From the NCBI RefSeq assembly GCF_003352085.1, contig NZ_CP025804.1:4340001-4404000 (forward strand): DNA of 64,000 nt, given 5' to 3'. Origin of the DNA: Sulfitobacter sp. SK012. GTDB lineage: Bacteria > Pseudomonadota > Alphaproteobacteria > Rhodobacterales > Rhodobacteraceae. Made by a program: the position numbers and the translations under genes. The notes beneath the pieces were generated by a model. That model was given only the letters and a program-made list of their open reading frames with translations. It did no database searches and was not told the DNA's origin. Shown here one piece after another: positions 1 to 8,470 of this stretch (position 1 is the stretch's first letter; the number at the start of each line of letters is the position of its first letter).

Positions 1-220
1 TTAGCCGCGTTTGATATCCCGGACCCAGCTTGCGAAACCAGCGCACCATGTCGCTGTCCAACCTCAGCGTCACGCGCGTTCTATGCGGTGCCACCGGCTC
101 CCAGCCTTCCATCCCACTCCACTCAGTCGGCAGGCTTTCCCCCAGCCATTGCACGCTCAGCTCTGTCTGCAATTGCTCCAACTCATAAAGCATCTGGGTG
201 TGAGCGTCTTTGTGCCGCAT
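1..220 (-). CDS. BrnA-type antitoxin / ribbon-helix-helix protein, 3' end cut by the window edge
   Basis: An open frame of 73 codons runs from ATG (218-220, minus strand) to the window edge without a stop. A good ribosome site, GGAAGGGA, lies 6 bases before the ATG. The translation begins MRHKDAHTQMLYELEQL and carries VTLRLDSDMVRWFRKLG followed by GYQTRL at the edge. This matches the C-terminal DNA-binding part of BrnA antitoxins (DUF4415): a beta-strand RVTLRLD, then W[FL]R..G.GYQ.R. Family knowledge: BrnA neutralises the BrnT RNase and represses its own promoter. No brnT precedes it here; the space up to position 491 holds only the tauR leader. It may therefore be an orphan regulator, unless a toxin gene lies beyond the left edge. 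The family call is fairly sure; toxin neutralisation is not shown. Confidence 0.72.
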   Translation of the reverse strand, partial: MRHKDAHTQMLYELEQLQTELSVQWLGESLPTEWSGMEGWEPVAPHRTRVTLRLDSDMVRWFRKLGPGYQTRL

Positions 221-291
221 GGTGTGTCCCTTCCTGTCTGGTAAGGACAACATCATCCAAATACTCAAATCAGTCCTGAATGCGCCGTTCG

Positions 292-330
292 GTGCACAGG
301 CGGTGTACATGTTGTGCACGTCTGATGCAC
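292..330. promoter_or_regulatory. Four helically phased hexamers ([G/A]TG[C/T]AC every 11 bp), candidate operator
   Basis: GTGCAC at 292-297, GTGTAC at 303-308, GTGCAC at 314-319 and ATGCAC at 325-330 start exactly 11 bases apart, so they lie on one face of the helix. The longer word TGCACAGGC occurs at both 293-301 and 326-334. Tandem short palindromes at one-turn spacing are typical operators of ribbon-helix-helix repressors. The neighbouring BrnA-type gene, which starts at 220 and reads away, is the natural candidate. TauR, encoded from 492 on the other side, is the alternative. Confidence 0.5.
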
Positions 331-410
331 AGGCTAATGGCCAAGCATTTGTCGATTATTGAAACCTAAAGTCTCATTATCGATTTACATCTGAAGCCAT
401 AGGTGGTAGT

Positions 411-433
411 TTGGAATAACACCCAAATTCCAA
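411..433. promoter_or_regulatory. Inverted repeat in the tauR leader
   Basis: TTGGAAT (411-417) and ATTCCAA (427-433) form a perfect 7-base inverted repeat with a 9-base spacer, about 60 bases before the tauR start. The place suits an autoregulatory TauR operator or a site overlapping the tauR promoter. The motif was not compared with known TauR sites, so the assignment is tentative. Confidence 0.35.
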
Positions 434-491
434 TTCAATCAGATGTATGGCCAGTTTGCACTCGCAATAGGTCCAATGTAAGACTGCTCAA

Positions 492-1979
492 ATGGCCCTG
501 CCCGTCGAGACCTTCTTTCTACACCCTGACGCGCAGGGGACTCTGCAGTCGCAGATCCAACAAATGATTGCCCAAGGCATTTTGTCAGGTCGATTTCAGT
601 GTCGGGAAAAGCTACCTTCAACGCGCAAGCTGGCCCAGCACCTTGGCGTCAGCCGTATCACTGTGACAATCGCCTATACCGAGCTTTTGGCGAATGATTA
701 CCTGACATCACGCGGCCGATCCGGCTATTTTGTGTCTGATAATGCGCCTACGCCTCCCATTTTTGCGGCTCCTCAGGGCACAACGGATGCGGTCGACTGG
801 ACCCGCGCCATTGGTCAACGTTTTAGCGGCGGCGTCACCCCCACCAAACCTCAGGACTGGGCCGAGTACCGCTATCCGTTTGTTTATGGTCAAGCCGATA
901 GAACGTTGTTCGATCACGCGAATTGGCGGCTTTGCGCCTTGCAGGCCCTGGGGCAGCGCGACTTTACGTCTATGACTACGGACTACTACGATCAGGATGA
1001 TCCAAACCTCATCGAGTTCATCGCACGTCACACGCTGCCCCGCCGCGGCATTTCTGCAGCGCCAGAGCAAATCCTGATCACGCTTGGGGCCCAGAATGCG
1101 CTTTGGCTGACCGCTCAGGTTCTCCTGACACAGCGCCGCCGCGCCGCGCTCGAGGACCCCTGTTATCATGCCCTGCGCGACATTCTGATCCAGTCACGCT
1201 GCCATGTGACACCTGTGCGCGTCGATCAATACGGAATTCCGCCCGAGGCAATTCCACCAGATACAGACGTAATTTTCACAACGCCCAGCCATCAATGCCC
1301 CACCAACGCGACCATGCCGATGGAGCGCCGTCGCGCCCTTCTGGCGCGCGCCCGCGATATGGGCGCGCTGATCGTTGAAGATGATTACGAGTTCGAAACC
1401 TCGTTCCTGCGCCCTCCCTCTCCCGCGCTTAAATCGCTCGATAAGGATGGCCGCGTGATCTACGTCGGTAGCTTCTCTAAATCGCTCTTTCCAGGGCTGC
1501 GTCTGGGATATCTGGTAGGCTCTGAGCCCTTTATCCGCGAGGTCCGCGCCCTGCGGGCCTCCGTGCTGCGCCATCCCCCCGGTCATATTCAACGTACCGC
1601 TTCGTATTTCCTGTCGCTGGGCCATTATGACGCCCTCATTCGCCGGATGGCCGGCGCGCTAAACGAACGCCGCACTACGATGGAGGCCGGGATTGAACGC
1701 TACGGTCTACATATTGCCGGCCAAGGCGCGCATGGTGGATCGTCCTTTTGGATGCGCGCACCAGAGCATGTCGACACCGAACAGCTTGCCCGCAGCCTCA
1801 AATCGCGAGGGGTCTTAATCGAACCTGGCCGTTCGTTTTTTGGCGGCGCGCACCAAGCAACGAATTTCTACCGGTTAGGCTATTCATCCATTCCGGTGGG
1901 GCGCATTTCGGAGGGCTTGAAAGAGATCGCAGCGGCAATTTCTCAAGCCCCAGCATCTGGCCTTAGCCCAGCGACGTAA
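492..1979 (+). CDS. tauR: TauR, MocR-type GntR/aminotransferase transcriptional regulator of taurine (sulfonate) metabolism
   Basis: The 495-residue protein has the MocR plan. An N-terminal GntR winged helix-turn-helix covers about residues 10-75, with LPSTRKLAQHLGVSRITV as recognition region. A fold-I aminotransferase-like domain follows, with the PLP lysine in VGSFSKSLFPGLRLGYL near residue 330. The family is known to activate taurine genes in Rhodobacteraceae, with taurine and PLP as effectors. The position directly before xsc and on the same strand supports TauR over other MocR proteins. The ATG at 492 has no clear Shine-Dalgarno sequence, but it gives the normal N-terminus before the HTH. 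It probably controls xsc-pta and perhaps soeABC. No taurine transporter or taurine dehydrogenase gene lies in the window. Confidence 0.88.
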   Translation: MALPVETFFLHPDAQGTLQSQIQQMIAQGILSGRFQCREKLPSTRKLAQHLGVSRITVTIAYTELLANDYLTSRGRSGYFVSDNAPTPPIFAAPQGTTDAVDWTRAIGQRFSGGVTPTKPQDWAEYRYPFVYGQADRTLFDHANWRLCALQALGQRDFTSMTTDYYDQDDPNLIEFIARHTLPRRGISAAPEQILITLGAQNALWLTAQVLLTQRRRAALEDPCYHALRDILIQSRCHVTPVRVDQYGIPPEAIPPDTDVIFTTPSHQCPTNATMPMERRRALLARARDMGALIVEDDYEFETSFLRPPSPALKSLDKDGRVIYVGSFSKSLFPGLRLGYLVGSEPFIREVRALRASVLRHPPGHIQRTASYFLSLGHYDALIRRMAGALNERRTTMEAGIERYGLHIAGQGAHGGSSFWMRAPEHVDTEQLARSLKSRGVLIEPGRSFFGGAHQATNFYRLGYSSIPVGRISEGLKEIAAAISQAPASGLSPAT

Positions 1980-2065
1980 TTGGCCCTAACTTCAACCTGC
2001 CCGAAGGCTTACTTTGCCCTCAAACAAGATTCGAACTCATCAACTGAACCCAAGGATCACCAGAT

Positions 2066-3847
2066 ATGAAGATGACCACCGAAGAAGCTTTTGTAAAAGT
2101 GCTGCAGATGCATGGCATCGACAATGCATTCGGGATCATTGGCTCAGCCATGATGCCAATCTCTGATTTGTTTCCCGCTGCAGGCATCAAATTCTGGGAT
2201 TGCGCGCACGAAACATCTGGCGGCATGATCGCAGACGGATACACACGTGCATCTGGTAAAATGTCCATGGCAATTGCGCAAAATGGTCCCGGCATTACAA
2301 ACTTTGTGACGCCGATCAAAACTGCCTACTGGAACCACACACCTATGTTGCTGGTCACGCCTCAGGCGGCCAACAAGACAATCGGTCAAGGTGGTTTCCA
2401 GGAAATTGAACAGATGAAATTGTTCGAAGATATGGTTTGCTATCAAGAAGAAGTGCGCGACCCCTCACGCATGGCCGAAGTCCTCAACCGTGTGATCGAA
2501 AAAGCATGGCGCGGTTCCGCTCCGGCGCAGATCAACATCCCGCGTGATTACTGGACGCAGGTTATCGATATTGAACTTCCACAAATCATTCGCCTTGAGC
2601 GCCCACAGGGCGGCGAGCAGGCAGTCAAAAACGCGGCAAAACTGCTGTCCGAAGCGTCCTTCCCGGTCATCCTGAACGGCGCTGGCGTGATCTTGTCCGG
2701 CGGTATCGATGCATCCGCGAAACTGGCCGAAGCACTCGACGCACCCGTTGCCTGCAACTACCAACACAACGACGCGTTCCCCGGCTCGCACCCCTTGGCC
2801 ATCGGCCCGTTGGGCTATAACGGCTCCAAGGCTGCGATGGAAATCATCCAAAAGGCCGACGTCGTGTTGGCGTTGGGCAATCGCCTGAACCCGTTCTCGA
2901 CCCTTCCCGGCTATGGAATCAACTACTGGCCAACGGAAGCAAAGATCATTCAGGTTGACATCAACTCTGATCGCATTGGCCTGACCAAAAAAGTCGACGT
3001 GGCGATCCAAGGTGACGCAAAACGCGTCGCCGAGCAATTGCTTGAGCATCTTGGTGCAGGCGCTGGCGACAAAGGTCGTCAGGAACGCAAAGACCTGGTT
3101 GGTTTGACCAAATCCCGCTGGGCCCAAGAGCTGTCCTCAATGGATCACGAAGATGACGCAGACGAGGGTGTCGACTGGAACGAGCGTGCGCGCAACCGGC
3201 AGCCCGACCGTTTGGCCCCCCGTCAAGCATGGCGCGCCATCATGTCCGCAATGCCAAAGGACGCAATCATCAGCTCTGACATCGGCAACAACTGCGCCAT
3301 CGGCAACGCCTATCCTTCTTTCGACAAAGGCCGCAAATATCTCGCGCCGGGTCTGTTTGGCCCCTGTGGTTATGGTCTCCCTGCAATTTTGGGCGCAAAA
3401 ATTGGCTGCCCAGATGTGCCGGTCATCGGATTTGCAGGCGACGGCGCGTTCGGCATTTCCATGAACGAGATGACAGCATGTGGTCGCGGTGACTGGCCTG
3501 CGATCACCATGGTGATCTTCCGGAACTACCAATGGGGTGCTGAAAAGCGGAACACGACATTGTGGTTCGAAGACAACTTTGTCGGCACTGAGCTGAATGA
3601 AGGCGTCAACTATGCCGAGATCGCAAAAGGGTGCGGCCTGAAGGGTGTACAATGTACCGGCATGGAACAACTGACAGACGTGCTGAACACCGCTGTGAAA
3701 GAGCAGATGAAAGACGGCGTTACCACGTTCATCGAAGTTATTCTGAACCAAGAGCTGGGTGAGCCTTTCCGTCGCGACGCGATGAAAAAGCCCGTGTCTG
3801 TTGCAGGTATAAACAAAGATGACATGCGCCAACAGGTAAGCGTGTAA
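2066..3847 (+). CDS. xsc: Sulfoacetaldehyde acetyltransferase
   Basis: Xsc is a thiamine diphosphate enzyme that converts sulfoacetaldehyde plus phosphate into acetyl phosphate and sulfite, the desulfonation step of taurine, isethionate and related C2 sulfonates. The 593 residues show the three-domain plan of ThDP decarboxylases. The N-terminal Pyr domain contains GIIGSAMMPISDLFPAAG and the diagnostic IAQNGPGITNFVTPIKTAYW stretch. The C-terminal PP domain has the ThDP/Mg motif GDGAFGISMNEMTACGRGDW near residue 457, ending in RNYQWGAEKRN. Length and motifs match Xsc rather than acetolactate synthase. AAGGA lies 9 bases before the ATG. Only 86 bases separate it from tauR, and pta follows 37 bases later, so the three genes are probably coexpressed. 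Confidence 0.96.
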   Translation: MKMTTEEAFVKVLQMHGIDNAFGIIGSAMMPISDLFPAAGIKFWDCAHETSGGMIADGYTRASGKMSMAIAQNGPGITNFVTPIKTAYWNHTPMLLVTPQAANKTIGQGGFQEIEQMKLFEDMVCYQEEVRDPSRMAEVLNRVIEKAWRGSAPAQINIPRDYWTQVIDIELPQIIRLERPQGGEQAVKNAAKLLSEASFPVILNGAGVILSGGIDASAKLAEALDAPVACNYQHNDAFPGSHPLAIGPLGYNGSKAAMEIIQKADVVLALGNRLNPFSTLPGYGINYWPTEAKIIQVDINSDRIGLTKKVDVAIQGDAKRVAEQLLEHLGAGAGDKGRQERKDLVGLTKSRWAQELSSMDHEDDADEGVDWNERARNRQPDRLAPRQAWRAIMSAMPKDAIISSDIGNNCAIGNAYPSFDKGRKYLAPGLFGPCGYGLPAILGAKIGCPDVPVIGFAGDGAFGISMNEMTACGRGDWPAITMVIFRNYQWGAEKRNTTLWFEDNFVGTELNEGVNYAEIAKGCGLKGVQCTGMEQLTDVLNTAVKEQMKDGVTTFIEVILNQELGEPFRRDAMKKPVSVAGINKDDMRQQVSV

Positions 3848-3865
3848 GGGTGCCTTTGGGCTCCC
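3848..3865 (+). other. Intercistronic hairpin between xsc and pta
   Basis: GGG-T-GCC (3848-3854) can pair with GGC-T-CCC (3859-3865) around a TTTG loop, with one T/T mismatch. It starts right after the xsc stop codon and has no U-tract. It may stabilise the 3' end of the abundant xsc message or partly attenuate reading into pta. Short enough to be fortuitous. Confidence 0.3.
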
Positions 3866-3884
3866 TCAAAAAGAAGGACTGGCT

Positions 3885-4886
3885 ATGACAGTGCTGCAAG
3901 ACCTACGTGGCCGCGCAGCGTCTGAGCCAGCCCATATCGTTCTAAGTGAAGGCCATGACCCTCGGGTCGTGGCCGGCGCACTTGCTGCACGCAATGCTGG
4001 GATGGGTCAAATTACTCTCGTCGGCGCATCCGCTAAAATTGAAGCTGCTTTGGCTGATGCCGGGGCATCGGCTGGCAACGGCATTTCCATCCAAGACCCT
4101 CAGACCTCGCCGCTGGTATCAGAATTTGCAGACAGCTATTTTGAGCTGCGCAAGCATAAGGGTGTCAGCGAAGAAGTTGCGGCGACCCAAGCCCACAATC
4201 CGATGGTGTTTGCGGCCATGATGGTGCGCAGTGGCTACGCGGATGGCACAGTTGGCGGCGCCGTTGCGACGACATCAGAGACGGTACGCGCGGCATTGCA
4301 GATTATCGGCAAAGCAGATGCCGCCCCTCTCGTATCAAGTTTCTTTTTGATGGTTCTGCCTGCAGGGCACCCGTCTGGCCGCGAGGCGATGATTTTTGGC
4401 GACTGTGGATTGGTTATCGATCCCGCCGCCCCCGAGCTTGCTGCGATCGCCGCCGCCTCGGCCACTTCGTTTCAGCAACTTTTGGGCGACGTGCCCCGCG
4501 TTGCGATGCTGTCTTTCTCATCTATGGGCTCGGCGCGCCATGCAGCGGTGACTAAGGTGACGGACGCATTAGAAATTTTGCACCGCGATCACCCTGATCT
4601 TGCCGCAGACGGCGAGTTGCAGTTCGATGCAGCGTTCGTGCCGGATGTTGGCGCGTCAAAAGCACCGGGATCAAAGGTCGCCGGCCATGCCAATGTCATG
4701 ATTTTTCCAAACCTTGACGCGGGAAATATTGGCTACAAGATAGCCCAACGCATTGGTGGTGCCGACGCCATTGGCCCGGTACTTCAAGGTCTTGCAAAGC
4801 CCGCCAACGACCTGTCGCGCGGATGTAGTGCGGCAGACGTAACAAACATGATTGCCGTGACCACCCTTCAAGTTGCCAAGCCCTAA
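3885..4886 (+). CDS. pta: Phosphate acetyltransferase
   Basis: Pta transfers the acetyl group of acetyl phosphate, the Xsc product, to coenzyme A, feeding sulfonate carbon into central metabolism. The 333-residue protein is the short single-domain form (PTA_PTB family). It shows IVLSEGHDPRVVAGA near the N-terminus, the HNPMVFAAMMVRSGYADGTVGG segment region, and the C-terminal NVMIFPNLDAGNIGYKIAQR motif typical of the family, ending near GPVLQGLAKPANDLSRGC. AGAAGGA lies 8 bases before the ATG. It lies between xsc and soeA, which gives Pta rather than phosphate butyryltransferase as its role. Confidence 0.94.
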   Translation: MTVLQDLRGRAASEPAHIVLSEGHDPRVVAGALAARNAGMGQITLVGASAKIEAALADAGASAGNGISIQDPQTSPLVSEFADSYFELRKHKGVSEEVAATQAHNPMVFAAMMVRSGYADGTVGGAVATTSETVRAALQIIGKADAAPLVSSFFLMVLPAGHPSGREAMIFGDCGLVIDPAAPELAAIAAASATSFQQLLGDVPRVAMLSFSSMGSARHAAVTKVTDALEILHRDHPDLAADGELQFDAAFVPDVGASKAPGSKVAGHANVMIFPNLDAGNIGYKIAQRIGGADAIGPVLQGLAKPANDLSRGCSAADVTNMIAVTTLQVAKP

Positions 4887-4898
4887 GTTAGGATCCAC

Positions 4899-7715
4899 AT
4901 GACGCATAAACAGCCCGTGATCGACCTGTCACCGAAAGTATCGGACGAGGTTCGTAAGACGACCTGCTATATGTGCGCATGCCGCTGCGGAATTAACGTC
5001 CATATGAAGGACGGCGAAGTCGCCTATATCGAAGGCAACCGAGACCACCCCGTCAATCAAGGCGTGCTATGTGCCAAGGGGTCCGCAGGCATCATGCAAC
5101 ACAACGCTCCGTCTCGCTTGCGCAATCCGCTGAAGCGAGTCGGCCCACGTGGGTCAGGCGAATTCGAAGAAATCAGCTGGGATGAAGCTCTACAAATTGC
5201 CGCCGATTGGCTGGAGCCTATCCGCCGCGACAATCCTGAAAAGCTGGCGTTTTTCACAGGCCGCGATCAGTCGCAGTCCTTTACTTCGTTTTGGGCGCAG
5301 AACTTTGGCACACCCAACTATGCAGCTCACGGCGGTTTTTGTTCGGTCAACATGGCGGCGGCGGGCATCTATACGATGGGCGGCGCTTTCTGGGAATTTG
5401 GCCAACCCGATTGGGACCATACCAAGCTTTTCATGCTTTTCGGTGTGGCAGAGGATCACGACAGCAACCCGATCAAAATGGGCATTGGCAAGATCAAGAA
5501 ACGCGGCGCGCGTATCATTGGCGTCAATCCGATCCGCACAGGATATAACGCGGTCGCCGATGATTGGGTTGGCATCACGCCCGGCACCGACGGATTGTTT
5601 ATCCTGTCGATGATCCATTGCCTGATGAAGGCCGGTCGCATCGATTTGAACTACCTTGCCCAATATACCGACGCACCAGTCTTGGTGAATGGTGATGAGA
5701 AATCACCTGATTTTGGTCTCTTTCTGCGCGACAAGGACGGCAAAGAGCTGGTGATCGACCGCAACACGGGCAAGCCAGCGGCCTTTGACAAACCCGGCGT
5801 TCGCCCAGATCTATCGGCCACTCACCGGGTCAAGGGCATCACGCACCGTCCGGTTTTCCACCAGATGGCAGAGAAATATCTGTCGGATGAATACACCCCC
5901 GAAGCGGTTGCAGAACGTGTTGGCATCTCAGCCAAGCGTATCCGCACCATCGCCGCCGAACTGGCGCGCGTGGCCTTCGATGAAGCGTTTGAATTGGACC
6001 ACGAGTGGACCGATTTCCGCGGCGAAAAGCACAAGACCATGACGGGTCGCCCCGTGTCGTTCCACGCCATGCGCGGCATCTCGGCCCATGCGAATGGCTT
6101 TCAGACCTGCCGCGCTTTGCATGTCCTGCAGATCATCCTCGGGACAGTCGAAGTCCCCGGCGGTTTCCGCTTTAAACCGCCCTATCCAAAACCCGCCACG
6201 GCACACCCAAAGCCACATGTCGGCGTCACGCCGGGCGCTCCGCTCAACGGTCCGCATTTGGGATTTGTCCACGGCCCCGAAGACCTCGCTCTCAAGGCTG
6301 ATGGCAGCCCTGCCCGCATCGACAAAGCCTTCACATGGGAAAACCCGATGTCATCGCACGGGTTGATGCATATGGTGATCTCGAACGCCTATACCGGTGA
6401 TCCCTACAAGATCGACACGCTGTTTATGTACATGGCCAACATGTCATGGAATTCGTCGATGAACACCAAAGGCGTGATGGAGATGCTGACCGACAAAGAT
6501 GAGAGCGGCGAATACGTCATCCCGCACATCATCTACTCGGACGCTTATTCCTCTGAGATGGTCGCCTATTCCGATCTGATCCTGCCTGACACGACTTATC
6601 TGGAACGCCACGACTGTATCTCTTTGCTGGACCGCCCAATCTGTGAGGCTGACGCCGCCGCTGATGCAATTCGCTGGCCGGTGGTGGAGCCTGACCGCAA
6701 CGTGCGCGGGTTCCAATCCGCACTGTGTGATCTGGGTGCCAAACTGAACCTGCCGGGTTTCGTCAACGAAGACGGCAGCCAGAAATATGCAGATTACGGC
6801 GACTATATCACCAACCACGAACGTCGCCCCGGCATTGGCCCATTGGCCGGCTTCCGCGGGCCCAACGGCGACAAATCAGGTCGCGGCGAAGTCAATCCAA
6901 AGCAGCTTGATGCCTATATCGAAAACGGCGGATTTTTCGTCGAACATATCCCGAAGGGCGCGAATTACTACAAACCCTGGAACAAAGCCTATCAGGACTG
7001 GGCCGTTGGCATGGGCATCTTTGATGCGCCGCAACCCTATTTGTTTTCGCTCTATGCTGAGCCTATGCGGAAATTCCAACGTGCTGCCGAAGGCCACGGG
7101 GATCGCCAACCGCCAGATCACCTGCGTGAGCGGATCAAACACACCATGTCACCTCTGCCAATTTGGTATGAAACCGACCAGCACGGCAACGATGGTTTTA
7201 CCGTCAACGCCCTGACCCAACGCCCGATGGCGATGTATCACAGTTGGGGTAGTCAGAACGCTTGGCTGCGGCAATTGCACGGTCGTAATCCGATGTATGT
7301 GCCGACCAAGCTGATGAAAGAAAACGGCCTGGAAGACGGCGATTGGGCGCGGATCACCTCGCCGCATGGTGAGATCACTGTGCCTGTCATGGAAATGGCT
7401 GCGCTGAACGAAAACACGATTTGGACGTGGAACGCGATCGGCAAACGCAAAGGAGCTTGGGCGCTCGACAAGGACGCGCCCGAAGCAACCAAGGGCTTCT
7501 TGCTGAACCACTTAATCCACGAATTGCTGCCCCCTAAAGGAGATGGCATGCGGTGGGCCAACTCTGACCCGATTACCGGTCAGGCTGCGTGGTTCGACCT
7601 CAAGGTCAAAATCGAGAAAACTGCGGCCCCCACGGAATCGCAACCGGAATTTCCGCCTATCAAATCCTCTGTGGGTCCCGGTCCAAAAGAACTCAAATGG
7701 AAGGTCGGCAAATGA
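4899..7715 (+). CDS. soeA: Sulfite dehydrogenase SoeA, molybdopterin catalytic subunit
   Basis: This 938-residue protein belongs to the DMSO-reductase family of molybdoenzymes. The N-terminal [4Fe-4S] motif is C23-x2-C26-x3-C30-x27-C58, followed by the Mo-bisMGD domains and a C-terminal dinucleotide-binding domain near residues 770-880. There is no twin-arginine signal peptide, so the subunit should stay in the cytoplasm, as known for SoeABC sulfite dehydrogenase, which oxidises sulfite to sulfate and passes electrons to the quinone pool. Identification as Soe rather than a tetrathionate, thiosulfate or polysulfide reductase rests on length, the missing Tat signal, the soeB and soeC genes that follow, and the sulfite-producing xsc just upstream. 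The stop overlaps the soeB start (ATGA). Confidence 0.92.
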   Translation: MTHKQPVIDLSPKVSDEVRKTTCYMCACRCGINVHMKDGEVAYIEGNRDHPVNQGVLCAKGSAGIMQHNAPSRLRNPLKRVGPRGSGEFEEISWDEALQIAADWLEPIRRDNPEKLAFFTGRDQSQSFTSFWAQNFGTPNYAAHGGFCSVNMAAAGIYTMGGAFWEFGQPDWDHTKLFMLFGVAEDHDSNPIKMGIGKIKKRGARIIGVNPIRTGYNAVADDWVGITPGTDGLFILSMIHCLMKAGRIDLNYLAQYTDAPVLVNGDEKSPDFGLFLRDKDGKELVIDRNTGKPAAFDKPGVRPDLSATHRVKGITHRPVFHQMAEKYLSDEYTPEAVAERVGISAKRIRTIAAELARVAFDEAFELDHEWTDFRGEKHKTMTGRPVSFHAMRGISAHANGFQTCRALHVLQIILGTVEVPGGFRFKPPYPKPATAHPKPHVGVTPGAPLNGPHLGFVHGPEDLALKADGSPARIDKAFTWENPMSSHGLMHMVISNAYTGDPYKIDTLFMYMANMSWNSSMNTKGVMEMLTDKDESGEYVIPHIIYSDAYSSEMVAYSDLILPDTTYLERHDCISLLDRPICEADAAADAIRWPVVEPDRNVRGFQSALCDLGAKLNLPGFVNEDGSQKYADYGDYITNHERRPGIGPLAGFRGPNGDKSGRGEVNPKQLDAYIENGGFFVEHIPKGANYYKPWNKAYQDWAVGMGIFDAPQPYLFSLYAEPMRKFQRAAEGHGDRQPPDHLRERIKHTMSPLPIWYETDQHGNDGFTVNALTQRPMAMYHSWGSQNAWLRQLHGRNPMYVPTKLMKENGLEDGDWARITSPHGEITVPVMEMAALNENTIWTWNAIGKRKGAWALDKDAPEATKGFLLNHLIHELLPPKGDGMRWANSDPITGQAAWFDLKVKIEKTAAPTESQPEFPPIKSSVGPGPKELKWKVGK

Positions 7716-8470
7716 CACAACTGCCCACCAGCACCGCTAAAAAACTTGGCCTCGTGATCGATCTGGACACTTGCGTCGGGTGCCATGCTTGCGTGATCTC
7801 ATGCAAAGGTTGGAACACCGAAAACTACGGCGCGCCCCTGTCGGATCAAGATCCCTACGGGGCGGATCCATCGGGAACCTTCCTAAACCGTGTGCACAGC
7901 TACGAAGTGCAGCCTCCCGTCGGCGAAGCGCAGTTGGTCCACTTCCCTAAATCTTGCCTGCATTGCGAGGACGCGCCTTGTGTCACCGTTTGCCCAACCG
8001 GTGCCAGCTACAAGCGCGTCGAGGATGGCATCGTGCTGGTTAACGAAAGCGACTGCATCGGCTGCGGTCTGTGTGCTTGGGCATGTCCTTACGGCGCACG
8101 CGAGATGGATCAGGCAGAAGGCGTGATGAAAAAATGCACCCTTTGCGTCGACCGGATCTATAACGAAAACCTGCCCGAGGTAGACCGCGTCCCAACCTGC
8201 GTACGTACCTGCCCTTCGGGTGCTCGGCACTTTGGCGATCTCGGCGACCCCTACAGTGATGTTAGCATCCTGGTGGCCAACCGAGGTGGTGTTGATCTGA
8301 TGCCTGAACAAGGCACCAAGCCGGTCAACAAATACCTGCCGCCACGCCCCAAAGACACATTGTCAGGCACGGATGAACAACTCGACATCCTTGCCCCTTT
8401 CCTTGAGCCCATCGACACAGAGCCTAAGGGCTTTCTGGGTTGGCTCGACAAGACGCTGGAGAAACTCTGA
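7712..8470 (+). CDS. soeB: Sulfite dehydrogenase SoeB, iron-sulfur subunit
   Basis: This 252-residue ferredoxin-like subunit carries four cysteine groups for four [4Fe-4S] clusters: CVGCHACVISC near residue 19, CLHCEDAPCVTVC, CIGCGLCAWAC, and CTLC paired with CVRTC. This is the DmsB/PsrB pattern that wires a molybdenum subunit to a membrane anchor. The frame is open further upstream, but the ATG at 7712 overlaps the soeA stop as ATGA and gives the normal N-terminus MTQLPTSTAKKLGLVIDLD. That translational coupling decides the start. The stop shares a base with the soeC start, so A, B and C should be made in step. No Tat signal is present, matching a cytoplasmic complex. Confidence 0.93.
   Translation: MTQLPTSTAKKLGLVIDLDTCVGCHACVISCKGWNTENYGAPLSDQDPYGADPSGTFLNRVHSYEVQPPVGEAQLVHFPKSCLHCEDAPCVTVCPTGASYKRVEDGIVLVNESDCIGCGLCAWACPYGAREMDQAEGVMKKCTLCVDRIYNENLPEVDRVPTCVRTCPSGARHFGDLGDPYSDVSILVANRGGVDLMPEQGTKPVNKYLPPRPKDTLSGTDEQLDILAPFLEPIDTEPKGFLGWLDKTLEKL

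Noticed and set aside
1..279. Plus-strand frames of 77 and 63 codons at the left edge
   Set aside because: They are shadows of the BrnA-type gene on the minus strand, which has a ribosome site and a family motif.
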